The translations under genes and the position numbers were made by a program. A stretch of 64,000 nucleotides of DNA from Clostridium cellulovorans 743B (GTDB lineage: Bacteria > Bacillota > Clostridia > Clostridiales > Clostridiaceae), in assembly GCF_000145275.1 (NCBI RefSeq), contig NC_014393.1, forward strand, positions 1,426,001 through 1,490,000, given 5' to 3'. The notes beneath the pieces are model-generated. The model was not told the DNA's origin. It did not search any database and saw nothing but the letters and a program-made list of their open reading frames with translations. This document shows, one piece after another, positions 54,443-63,158 of the stretch. Position 1 is the stretch's first letter. The number at the start of each line of letters is the position of its first letter.

Positions 54443-57400
54443 TTATTTTGTTATTGTGATTGTACATTTGGCTATTTTAGTAGGGTCTTGAGCAGAAGTT
54501 GCAGTTATAACTACAGTTCCTGCGGCAACAGCATGAACTACGCCATTTGAATCAACCGTTGCAATATTAGCATTGCTACTAGTCCAATTTATTGTTTTTA
54601 CAGTAGCATTAGTTGGATTAATAGTAGGAACTAATATTAAGTCTGTATCACCAACTTTTAATGTGGCAGTTGTTTTATTAAGAGTTACAGTTACAACTCC
54701 ATATACGACGTTCAAAACTTTAGAAGAAGTAAAACTACCATCTGTAGTTTTAGCTGTAATGGTAACAGTACCAGGAGCTACAGCAGTAACAACACCAGTA
54801 GTGCTAACTTTAGCAATAGCCTCGTTGCTACTAGACCAAGTGACAGTCTTGATAGTAGCAGTAGTAGGAGCAATTGTAGCAGTTAAAGTTAAAGGAGTAC
54901 CTATTTTTACATAAGTTGATGTGGAATTTATAGTTACTCCAGTAACTGGTACAGGTACTGTAACAGTACATTTAGCAATCTTAGTTGGATCCTGTACAGA
55001 AGTTGCCGAAATAATAGCAGTACCAACTTTAATAGCATGAACTTTACCAGTTGAATCAACAGTGGCAACAGCTGGATTACTACTAGTCCAAGTTACTGAT
55101 TTGTAAGTAGCAGTAGCTGGGTTAACTGTTGGAATCAACGAAATATCATTCTCTCCGACTTTTAAGATAGCGGTAGTTTTATTAAGAGTAATAGTAGTAA
55201 CACCGTATATAACTTCTAAATTTTTAGAAGCCGTGAAACCACCATCAGTAGTTTTAGCAGTAATAGTAACAGTACCAGGAGCTACAGGAGTAACAACACC
55301 AGTAGTGCTAACTTTAGCAACAGCTTCATTACTACTAGACCAAGTGACAGTCTTAATAGTAGCAGTAGTAGGTGTAACAGTAGAAGTTAAAGTTAAAGTG
55401 GCGCCCATTTTTACATAGCTTGATGTAGCGCTAACAGTTACGCCAGTAACAGGTGAAGCTACAGTAACAGTACATTTAGCAACTTTAGTGGAATCCTGTA
55501 CAGAAGTTGCTGAAATAATTGCAGTACCAGTTTTAATAGCATGAACTTTACCAGTTGAATCAACAGTGGCAACAGCTGGGTTGCTACTAGTCCAAGTTAC
55601 TGATTTATAAGTAGCAGTAGTTGGATTAACCGTTGGAATTAATGAAATATCGCTACCTCCAACTTTTAAAATAGCAGTAGTTTTATCAAGAGTAATAGTA
55701 GTAATACCGTATATAACTTCTAAATTTTTAGAAGCAGTAAAACCACCATCAGTAGTTTTAGCAGTAATAGTAACAGTACCAGGAGCTACAGGAGTAACAA
55801 CGCCGGTAGTACTAACCTTAGCAATAGATTGATTGCTACTAGACCAAGTGACAGTCTTAATAGTAGCAGTAGTAGGTGTAACAGTAGAAGTTAAAGTTAA
55901 AGTGGCACCCATTTTTACGTAGCTTGATGTAGCGCTGACAGTTACGCCAGTAACAGGTGAAGCTACAGTAACAGTGCATTTAGCAACTTTAGTTGAATCC
56001 TGTACAGAAGTCGCTGAAATAATGGCAGTACCAGTTTTAATAGCATGAACTTTACCAGTTGAATTAACAGTGGCAACAGTTGGATTGCTACTAGTCCAAG
56101 TTACTGATTTATAAGTAGCAGTAGTTGGATTAACCGTTGGAATTAATGAAATATCGCTACCTCCAACTTTTAAAATTGCAGTAGTTTTATCAAGAGTAAT
56201 AGTAGTAACACCGTATATAACTTCTAAGTTTTTAGAAGCCGTGAAACCACCATCAGTAGTTTTAGCAGTAATAGTAACAGTACCAGGAGCTACAGGAGTA
56301 ACAACACCAGTAGTGCTAACTTTAGCAACAGCTTCATTACTACTAGACCAAGTGATAGTCTTAATAGTGGCAGTAGTAGGAGCAATAGTAGAAGTTAAAG
56401 CTAAAGTACCACCCATTTTTACGTAGCTTGATGTAGAACTAACAGTTATGCCAGTAACGGATACTGGAACTGTCACAGTACATTTTCCAACTATAGTAGG
56501 GGCTTGTACTGAAGTTGCTGAAATAATAGCAGTACCAGTAGCAATCGCATGAACTTTACCAGTTGAATCAACAGTAGCAACATTTGGATTACTGCTTGAC
56601 CACGTTACAGATTTATTAGTAGCACCTGCTGGTAATACATTTGCTGTTAATGTAACATCATTACCGCCAAGTTTCACATAAGTTGTTGTTGGATTAATAG
56701 TAATACTTGAGACATTTTGAGTTACTGTAACTGCGCATGTCGCAGTAAAGCCACCATCAGCTGTTTTAGCAGTAATTGTAGCAGTACCGCCTCCAACAGC
56801 TTTAACAACACCATTTGTAACTGTAGCTACGTTTGTATTATCTGAGGTCCAAATAATAGTTTTATTAGATGCATTACTTGGTGTAAATGTAGGAGTAAGA
56901 GTAGCGGAGGCACCAGCACTAAGAGCTAATGTATTATTAGAAATACTAAAAGCTGTTAAACTGATAGGATCGTAATAATCTAAAGTCAATTCAAGAATAA
57001 CGTCATTTGTATCAGCAGTTCTTGGATAATCAGAAGATGAACAGCTATAACCTGTTAAGTTAGTTATTGCCTTCTGTGCTGTTGCAAGATCAGCGGCAAA
57101 TGTTTTCCCAGGTATATATCTAACGGTTAGTGCAACTTCATGATTTTTCATAGCATCCTGAATCTTAACGATAAGCTCTGAGACATCATTAACTTGATAG
57201 TTAGTACTTAGGTAATCTAAACCTAATTCTGATGATAAGGTATTATAGAATGTAGCATTTGCTGAATCAGTAGCAAGTTTATTCTTTAGAGTATTAGCAA
57301 AATCAGTAGTTGCTGCAGGATAAGTAAGAGTCCATGCATGATTTGCTTTAATCTGCGCATCTGTAAGGTTGTAATACGTATGAATAGCTCTATCTTTTAC

Positions 57401-58093
57401 ATCTGGAACTGGGTCATCCCAAGTTGAATCAAGATGATACCAAGCACCTTCAAGGTAAACTAAATTCCATGCATGAGCAGATCCATGACCAGTTCCCTCA
57501 ATAATTTTTGTCTGGATGCCTACTTGATTAAGCATTCTATAAGTTAGAAGAGCGTAACCTTGACATACTGTTTTATATGGAGAAACAAGTCCAGCATAAG
57601 CAGAATGTTGAACTAATGTGGTATCGTAGGCTATGTTCTTAACTATCCAATCATGGATAACCTTTTCTTTTTGAAAATCATTCATTCCTGGAGTTATGAT
57701 TTGGCTTAGAACTTCAGTGATTTTCTGAGTTACGTAATTATCTTGAGTTGCGGTATTCCAATATGTAAGAGTAAATGTAAGATTGGCTACTCCAGCACTG
57801 GAAGACCCAGTGTAACTCCAACCTTTAAAGGTGTAATGTAAATAATCATCTGAGGCTAAAATATTATCTATCAAAAGAGTAAGATTTGTATTTAGCTGAA
57901 GATAATCGCCTGAGTACGTTACTGTATAAGTAGTTTGTTTTGCTTCCATAGCAACTTTTAATTTTGTCTGAAGTTCTGCTTCAGTTGATGCAGTATCAGT
58001 AGCTGCATAAGTAGTAATAGTTAGAGTTAGGAAAGATAGAAGAAAAAATGTAGCGATTTTAATGAAATTAAATTTTAAGCTTTTTTCTGACAT
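54443..58093 (-). CDS. Secreted transglutaminase-like protein with 10 Big2 domains
   Basis: A 1,216-residue paralogue of the downstream gene. The signal peptide ends TYA and the catalytic triad is in identical positions: C177, H207 and D222 (KTVCQGY, GSAHAWNL, WYHLDSTWDDP). Ten Big2 domains fill about 385-1216. From domain 3 on they alternate between two subtypes (VTGVTVSATSSYVKMG and TTITLDKTTAILKVGG), with a two-domain period of 168 residues. The extra six domains relative to the paralogue come from tandem duplication. There is no LPXTG or membrane anchor. The RBS is AAGGAGG. The first ~385 residues are conserved with the paralogue, so the two probably act on similar substrates with different reach from the surface. 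Confidence 0.87.
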   Translation of the reverse strand: MSEKSLKFNFIKIATFFLLSFLTLTITTYAATDTASTEAELQTKLKVAMEAKQTTYTVTYSGDYLQLNTNLTLLIDNILASDDYLHYTFKGWSYTGSSSAGVANLTFTLTYWNTATQDNYVTQKITEVLSQIITPGMNDFQKEKVIHDWIVKNIAYDTTLVQHSAYAGLVSPYKTVCQGYALLTYRMLNQVGIQTKIIEGTGHGSAHAWNLVYLEGAWYHLDSTWDDPVPDVKDRAIHTYYNLTDAQIKANHAWTLTYPAATTDFANTLKNKLATDSANATFYNTLSSELGLDYLSTNYQVNDVSELIVKIQDAMKNHEVALTVRYIPGKTFAADLATAQKAITNLTGYSCSSSDYPRTADTNDVILELTLDYYDPISLTAFSISNNTLALSAGASATLTPTFTPSNASNKTIIWTSDNTNVATVTNGVVKAVGGGTATITAKTADGGFTATCAVTVTQNVSSITINPTTTYVKLGGNDVTLTANVLPAGATNKSVTWSSSNPNVATVDSTGKVHAIATGTAIISATSVQAPTIVGKCTVTVPVSVTGITVSSTSSYVKMGGTLALTSTIAPTTATIKTITWSSSNEAVAKVSTTGVVTPVAPGTVTITAKTTDGGFTASKNLEVIYGVTTITLDKTTAILKVGGSDISLIPTVNPTTATYKSVTWTSSNPTVATVNSTGKVHAIKTGTAIISATSVQDSTKVAKCTVTVASPVTGVTVSATSSYVKMGATLTLTSTVTPTTATIKTVTWSSSNQSIAKVSTTGVVTPVAPGTVTITAKTTDGGFTASKNLEVIYGITTITLDKTTAILKVGGSDISLIPTVNPTTATYKSVTWTSSNPAVATVDSTGKVHAIKTGTAIISATSVQDSTKVAKCTVTVASPVTGVTVSATSSYVKMGATLTLTSTVTPTTATIKTVTWSSSNEAVAKVSTTGVVTPVAPGTVTITAKTTDGGFTASKNLEVIYGVTTITLNKTTAILKVGENDISLIPTVNPATATYKSVTWTSSNPAVATVDSTGKVHAIKVGTAIISATSVQDPTKIAKCTVTVPVPVTGVTINSTSTYVKIGTPLTLTATIAPTTATIKTVTWSSSNEAIAKVSTTGVVTAVAPGTVTITAKTTDGSFTSSKVLNVVYGVVTVTLNKTTATLKVGDTDLILVPTINPTNATVKTINWTSSNANIATVDSNGVVHAVAAGTVVITATSAQDPTKIAKCTITITK
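54938..56451 (-). repeat. 504-bp tandem repeats encoding Big2 domain pairs
   Basis: Three consecutive units of 504 bp; the same junction sequence recurs at about 54938, 55443, 55947 and 56451. The two central units are nearly identical at DNA level. The length is a multiple of three, so gain or loss of units keeps the frame. Confidence 0.88.
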
Positions 58094-58429
58094 AGAAACC
58101 TCCTTATTTATATTTAAAATTTAGTATGAAAATATATACATACTTGTTAATCGTAATATCGTACGCTTTTTAAATATCTTCACTGATACTTGAAGAAAAA
58201 CAAGTATATAACAAATTATACAATATGTAAGCGGGAATTTGAAATAAAATTCTTAGCAAATTTGTACATAAATAGCATACTGTAAATGATTAGTAGGAAA
58301 TATACAGGAAATATTGAATTTATATTAAAAAATATAGAGATATTGAGAGGTTAATAATTTTTATGTGGAATCTTTATTGAAAAAAATATATATTTATAAT
58401 ATATAAATACATATTGTGGGAGGTAAATT

Positions 58430-59014
58430 ATGGATATTATAATAGAAAATATCCTTACAAGAAGAAGTACTAGAAAATTTAAAGTTGATCAGATTAGAGA
58501 TGAAGATTTAAGTACTATTTTAGAAGCAGCAAAACATGCACCAAGTGGTGGAAATTCTCAATGTTGGCATTTTACTGTGATTCAAAACCAAGAAATCCTT
58601 AAAAAGTTAAACTATTTAGTAAGAGAGGCTTTTGCTAAGGTGGTAGTTGACGAAAATACATATAAAAGTATTAGAACTGGTAAAGCAGCAGCACAAAATG
58701 AAAATTATTGCTTTTACTACAATGCACCAACCTTAATTATAGTATCTAATGAAATAAATTACGGAAATGCTATGGCTGATAGTGCATGTGCTATAGAAAA
58801 TATGCTTTTAGCAGCAAATGCCTTAAGTTTAGGCTCATGTTACATAAATCAAATAAGATGGTTTTATGAAGATGAAGCTATGAGAAAGGTTTTAACTGAA
58901 ATAGGTATACCAGAAAATCATCAGGTTTGTGGTTCTGTAGCTTTGGGGTATAACGATGGATTAATACCAGCCACTAAAAAGATTAAAGAAGGTACTGTTA
59001 CTTTCATAAGATAA
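58430..59014 (+). CDS. Nitroreductase family protein
   Basis: A 194-residue FMN-dependent oxidoreductase. RRSTRKF near the N-terminus and APSGGNSQCWHFTVI form the FMN site. ADSACAIENMLLAANALSLGSCYINQ and the C-terminal GSVALGY are typical of the NADPH-nitroreductase fold. It reduces nitro compounds, quinones or flavins with NAD(P)H; the physiological substrate is unknown. It is monocistronic with RBS GGGAGG and a convergent terminator. The 336-bp gap upstream (58094-58429) is AT-rich with nothing recognised. Confidence 0.92.
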   Translation: MDIIIENILTRRSTRKFKVDQIRDEDLSTILEAAKHAPSGGNSQCWHFTVIQNQEILKKLNYLVREAFAKVVVDENTYKSIRTGKAAAQNENYCFYYNAPTLIIVSNEINYGNAMADSACAIENMLLAANALSLGSCYINQIRWFYEDEAMRKVLTEIGIPENHQVCGSVALGYNDGLIPATKKIKEGTVTFIR

Positions 59015-59103
59015 TTTTTGTTTAGAGTTATATATAAATTTTGAACAAGAATCTTCATGAGTTATATTGATTTTTTAGTATTTCCATAGATTTGGGTGGA
59101 GTA

Positions 59104-59152
59104 AAGGTGATGCCTGAAATTCTATTTTTAGGATTTACAGGCATCACCTTTT
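59104..59152. terminator. Bidirectional terminator between nitroreductase and UvrC-like genes
   Basis: AAGGTGATGCCTG (59104-59116) and CAGGCATCACCTT (59138-59150) are perfect complements with T-rich flank. Confidence 0.9.
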
Positions 59153-59170
59153 AATAAACATAGTTTATAT

Positions 59171-60265
59171 TCATTTTTCATAATCATTATATAATAGTTT
59201 GTTAATTGATTTATCAAGAGCTAAACTACTTTTAGAATATAAAGCTTTTTCTGAGATGATAGCATATTTGCAACTATCACCTTTGGTTTTTATATAAGAA
59301 TGTATTATCTGAGCTTCATCTAAATTTTCTTTATTAATTTCCCAAGGTTCTTGTAATAATTCTTCCTTAAAATAAAAGAGAATATTATTTTTTATAGTAG
59401 CTTTAAGTTCATAAGAATGGCAATGGTTAAGATTAAATTTTTCACTAAAGACAATTCTATTACCTTTGATAAGAAAAATCTTTGCAAAGGAATCATCTAA
59501 ATATTCTATAAAAGCTATGTTCCTATTCTTATTCATAAATTCTACAGTGTTCTTTTTATCCAAAATATAATTTATAGAACTTATATAATCTCTATATTTT
59601 GCAGCAGTTTCGAAATCAAAACTTTCAGCAGCATTATTCATCACTAGATTCATTTCCTCAATAATGCTTTTATCGGAGCCATTTAATAGCTGAAGTATTT
59701 TATTATAAATTTCAATATACTGATTTTGAGATACTTTATTCATACACATACCCATACAAAGCTTTAATGAGTAATTTATACAAGCAGAGCCTTTGCGAGA
59801 GTTATTTGTACAGGCGATTTTTAAATGGTTCTTTATTCCTAAAATTCCTCTTTCAACTATGTTTCTACTGGTATATGGGCCAAAATAAATACAATTATCA
59901 TCTTTCACTGCTTCACTTTTAAGGCTAATATCTAGACAATTATCACCTAAAGCAACCTGGATATAGCTGTAGGACATAGGACTTTTCATTAATCTATTAT
60001 ATGGAGGCTTTATTTCTTTGATCAATTTGCATTCAAGAATAAAGGCTTCAAATTCAGTATCAGTAATTATATAATCAAAGTCCTTAAGGTTCTGAACTAA
60101 CCTAATAACCTTTGAGGAATGATTTTTTGAATTCTGAAAGTAGGAAGATACCCTATTTTTGAGGTTCTTAGATTTCCCTATATAGATAATATTTTCAAGG
60201 GAGTCTTTCATTAAATAAACACCTGGAACTGATGGAAGTCCTTTGATTTTTTCCTTTAGATTCAT
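59171..60265 (-). CDS. UvrC-like GIY-YIG nuclease lacking the C-terminal half
   Basis: A 364-residue protein. Residues about 10-90 form a GIY-YIG domain (VPGVYLMKD, IIYIGKSKNLKNRVSSYF, EAFILECKLIKEIKPPYN), followed by YFGPYTS and a Cys-containing segment (AC..GSAC..LCMGMC) like that of UvrC. A UVR motif (FDFETAAKYRDYI) lies near residue 220. The RNase H-like endonuclease and HhH domains of full UvrC (~600 aa) are missing, yet the frame is clean and ends after a further ~100 residues of divergent sequence. It therefore resembles stand-alone UvrC-N proteins such as Cho. It may cut 3' of lesions. The start at 60265 has GGAG eight bases upstream; the longer reading has no such site. Confidence 0.82.
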   Translation of the reverse strand: MNLKEKIKGLPSVPGVYLMKDSLENIIYIGKSKNLKNRVSSYFQNSKNHSSKVIRLVQNLKDFDYIITDTEFEAFILECKLIKEIKPPYNRLMKSPMSYSYIQVALGDNCLDISLKSEAVKDDNCIYFGPYTSRNIVERGILGIKNHLKIACTNNSRKGSACINYSLKLCMGMCMNKVSQNQYIEIYNKILQLLNGSDKSIIEEMNLVMNNAAESFDFETAAKYRDYISSINYILDKKNTVEFMNKNRNIAFIEYLDDSFAKIFLIKGNRIVFSEKFNLNHCHSYELKATIKNNILFYFKEELLQEPWEINKENLDEAQIIHSYIKTKGDSCKYAIISEKALYSKSSLALDKSINKLLYNDYEK

Positions 60266-60493
60266 AAGCTTTTCTCCAAATATATGTTTCATCATTAAGT
60301 GATGGATATCAACATTAAAACTTGGTAATTTTAATGTCAGTTATAATTGCAGGTTATCATTAAGTAATATATACCTATATTCAAATCTTGAATTTGTAGC
60401 AAAATCTTCATTGATAAAATTAGTACTGAGGTTAATAAAATTTAGAATAAGTTGTAGGTATCTATATATTATAAAAGCACTTTAATAAAAAAG

Positions 60494-60536
60494 GAACCAC
60501 TAGTTAAGAAAATCCCATAGCTAGTGGTTCTTTTTT
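60494..60536. terminator. Terminator-like hairpin in the divergent uvrC-like/ddl gap
   Basis: GAACCACTAG (60494-60503) and CTAGTGGTTC (60521-60530) with six T after and A-run before. A TATTATAA-like -10 lies just upstream at about 60466. In the plus direction the hairpin precedes ddl by about 95 bp, so it could be an attenuator in the ddl leader, or the remains of a terminator. No T-box features were seen. The rest of 60266-60630 is AT-rich. Confidence 0.6.
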
Positions 60537-60630
60537 ATTATTAGCTATATTCATATAATGAAATCAGAAGGGGGCTAAATTAATTTTCATAGAGGTATAA
60601 AAAATAGAAATAATAGAGGAGATATATAAT

Positions 60631-61527
60631 ATGAAAGTCGGAGTAATTATGGGTGGAATTTCATCAGAAAGAGCAGTATCACTAAAGTCTGGGGAAGAAG
60701 TAGTAAAATATTTAAATAGAAATAAGTACGAGGTTATTCCTATAGTAATAGATTCTAAAAAGCAGGTAGTAGAAAAAGTTCAAGGAATTGATTTTGCTTT
60801 TATAGCTTTGCACGGAAAGTTTGGGGAGGATGGTACAATTCAAGGAATTCTTGAAGCTTTAGAGATTCCTTATAGTGGCTGCAGCGTATTAACTAGTGCC
60901 ATTTGTATGAACAAAGGCATAACAAAGAGTCTTCTTCAAAATGCTAATATAAATACAGCACCTTGGATTACCGTTAAATCTGTAGAGGAAATCGATTATG
61001 AAAAGATAAAAAGTCTTGGATATCCTGTATTTATTAAACCTAACAATGGAGGATCTAGTGTTGCAACCTTTTGTGTAAAAGATGAAGGGGAAGTAGAAAA
61101 GGCTGTTAAAGAAGGTCTAAAATATGATACAGAGGTAATGATAGAAAAGTATATAAAAGGAGAAGAAATCACTTCTTTTATATTGAATGGAGAAGTTTTT
61201 CCAACAGTGATGATAGAAACGAAAAGCTCAGGATTCTTTGACTACACAGCTAAATATGATGATAATGGTGCAGAGGAAAATGTAGTATATTTAAAAGAAC
61301 AATTGCAATCACAAGTAGCGGAGATTTCTAAGAAAATTTGGGATTTGTTATATTGCAGAAGCTACTCAAGAGTTGATATGATAATAAGTAACGGAATTCC
61401 TTATGTTTTAGAAGTTAATACCTTGCCGGGACTTACTCCTCACAGTTTAATTCCCAAAAGTGCTAAAGCAAAGGGAATGGAATTTAGTGAATTGTTAGAT
61501 AAAATTATAAAATATTCCCTTGTTTAG
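60631..61527 (+). CDS. ddl: D-alanine--D-alanine ligase
   Basis: A 298-residue ATP-grasp enzyme joining two D-Ala for peptidoglycan precursors. It shows MGGISSERAVSLKSG at the N-terminus, ALHGKFGEDGTIQGILE, the ATP-grasp lid PNNGGSSVATF, and the C-terminal metal/substrate motif EVNTLPGLTPHSLIPKSA. At ~300 residues it is the short DdlB-like type. The RBS is AGAGGAG. The MocR-type regulator follows 14 bp downstream and is probably co-transcribed. Confidence 0.96.
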   Translation: MKVGVIMGGISSERAVSLKSGEEVVKYLNRNKYEVIPIVIDSKKQVVEKVQGIDFAFIALHGKFGEDGTIQGILEALEIPYSGCSVLTSAICMNKGITKSLLQNANINTAPWITVKSVEEIDYEKIKSLGYPVFIKPNNGGSSVATFCVKDEGEVEKAVKEGLKYDTEVMIEKYIKGEEITSFILNGEVFPTVMIETKSSGFFDYTAKYDDNGAEENVVYLKEQLQSQVAEISKKIWDLLYCRSYSRVDMIISNGIPYVLEVNTLPGLTPHSLIPKSAKAKGMEFSELLDKIIKYSLV

Positions 61528-61541
61528 GAGTTGAAATTATT

Positions 61542-62993
61542 TTGATATTTTCTTCAATAGAATTTAATGATAAAGAGCCGATATATTTGCAAATCGAAAA
61601 TTATATAAAGATCATGATAAAGAATGGAATGCTAGTTACTGATGGGAAACTCCCTGCTACAAGGGAACTTTCTACAATCTTAGAGGTAAGCCGTAATTCT
61701 GTAATTACAGCTTATGAAAACTTAGAGGTAGAAGGAATTCTTTATACGGTAAAAGGAAAAGGCACTTTTGTAGCTAAGAATAAAATTCTTAAAGGTGAGC
61801 AATGGAAGGTTTCTTGGGGTGAAAGAACTAATAACTATGGCAGACTTTCGGAAGAACTAGACATAGTTAAGCATGAAATTCCATGGTCAAAGAATTTGAT
61901 TTCTTTTAAAAGCATTTCACCAGATGGAGAACTCTTTGATATGGAGGAGTTTAAGAAAGCTTTTTTAAATAGTATTTCTATTGAAGGACATAAAATATTA
62001 AATTACGGATATGCAAAAGGATATAAACCTTTGATGGATTATCTGAAAGCTTATATGAGGAAAAAAGGAATTGAAACAGAGGACAAAGAAATAATAATAA
62101 CCAATGGTTTTACAGAAGCATTGGAAATATTACTTACTGCTTACACAAAGCCAGGAGATAAAATCCTTTGTGAAAATCCTACCCATAATACTGCCATAAA
62201 AATTATGAGAGTTCATGACCTTGATATCATTGGTGTAACAATGAAGGAAGATGGTATTGATTTAAGTGAATTAGAAACCAGATTAAAGTCAGGAAAAATA
62301 AAGTTTGGATACTTGATTCCTTCTTATCATAATCCTACTGGTATAGTGATGAAGGCGGAAAAAAGGCTTAAAGTATACAAGTTATTTAAGAAGTATGATG
62401 TTCCAATAATAGAAGATGGCTTTAGTGAAGAACTATTATACAATAGTACTCATATTTCACCAATGGCTGCTTTAGATAAGGGCGGAACAGGGGTAGTTTA
62501 TATAGGGAGTTTTTCAAAAATATTATTTCCTGGGATTAGAATTGGGTGGATATTAGCTGATAAAGAGCTTATATCAACAGTTGAAAGCGTTAAGAGATGT
62601 AAAAACATTCATAGCTCCTTTTTAGATCAAGGAGTTTTATATGAATATCTTAAAAGCGGAGCCTTTGAAAAGCATGTAAAAAAAACTAGAAGGTTTTATA
62701 AAGAAAAATATGAATTAGCATTAAAGTGTATAAATAAATATATAACCCCAAGTTTTATATATGGAGAAGGAGCACTTCATGTATATATAGGGCTAGACGG
62801 AATATCTTCAAGGGAATTGCTTGATAGATGTTATAAAAGAGGTGTGATATTTACGACCGGGGATATCTTTAGTATAGATGATTCGTGTAAAAATACTCTA
62901 AGATTGGGATTATCAAGGGTTACGCTAGAGGAAATTGAAGAAGGAATTAAAATAATCGGGCAATGTATAAATGAACTTCAAAGTGAAGGGTAG
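61542..62993 (+). CDS. MocR/PdxR-type GntR regulator with aminotransferase domain
   Basis: A 483-residue transcription factor. Residues about 10-78 form a GntR winged helix (KLPATRELSTILEVSRNSVITAYENLEVEGIL). From about 115 on lies a class-I aminotransferase fold with ITNGFTEALEILL, the SYHNPTG motif, and the PLP-lysine region GSFSKILFPGIRIGW. MocR proteins bind PLP plus an amino acid to sense metabolism. Being just downstream of ddl, it may be a DdlR-like regulator of D-Ala-D-Ala synthesis, as described in Brevibacillus; PdxR- or GabR-like roles are alternatives. The start is TTG with GGAG 11 bases upstream. Confidence 0.9.
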   Translation: MIFSSIEFNDKEPIYLQIENYIKIMIKNGMLVTDGKLPATRELSTILEVSRNSVITAYENLEVEGILYTVKGKGTFVAKNKILKGEQWKVSWGERTNNYGRLSEELDIVKHEIPWSKNLISFKSISPDGELFDMEEFKKAFLNSISIEGHKILNYGYAKGYKPLMDYLKAYMRKKGIETEDKEIIITNGFTEALEILLTAYTKPGDKILCENPTHNTAIKIMRVHDLDIIGVTMKEDGIDLSELETRLKSGKIKFGYLIPSYHNPTGIVMKAEKRLKVYKLFKKYDVPIIEDGFSEELLYNSTHISPMAALDKGGTGVVYIGSFSKILFPGIRIGWILADKELISTVESVKRCKNIHSSFLDQGVLYEYLKSGAFEKHVKKTRRFYKEKYELALKCINKYITPSFIYGEGALHVYIGLDGISSRELLDRCYKRGVIFTTGDIFSIDDSCKNTLRLGLSRVTLEEIEEGIKIIGQCINELQSEG

Positions 62994-63003
62994 ATTAGAT
63001 AAA

Positions 63004-63050
63004 AAGAGATATGCTTAAGTAGAAAGTTACTACTAAGGCATGTCTTCTTT
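63004..63050 (+). terminator. Terminator of the ddl-mocR operon
   Basis: AAGAGATATGCTTAAGTAG (63004-63022) pairs, with G-U pairs and minor mismatches, with CTACTAAGGCATGTCTT (63030-63046); a T-rich run follows. Confidence 0.75.
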
Positions 63051-63158
63051 TATTTCTTATAGAAAATGCAATTATAGAATACAATAATAGGATTTAGCTT
63101 TAACAAAGTAGATGTAGAAGGAATACTATAGAATACGACAAAATTTGAGGTGAATTTT

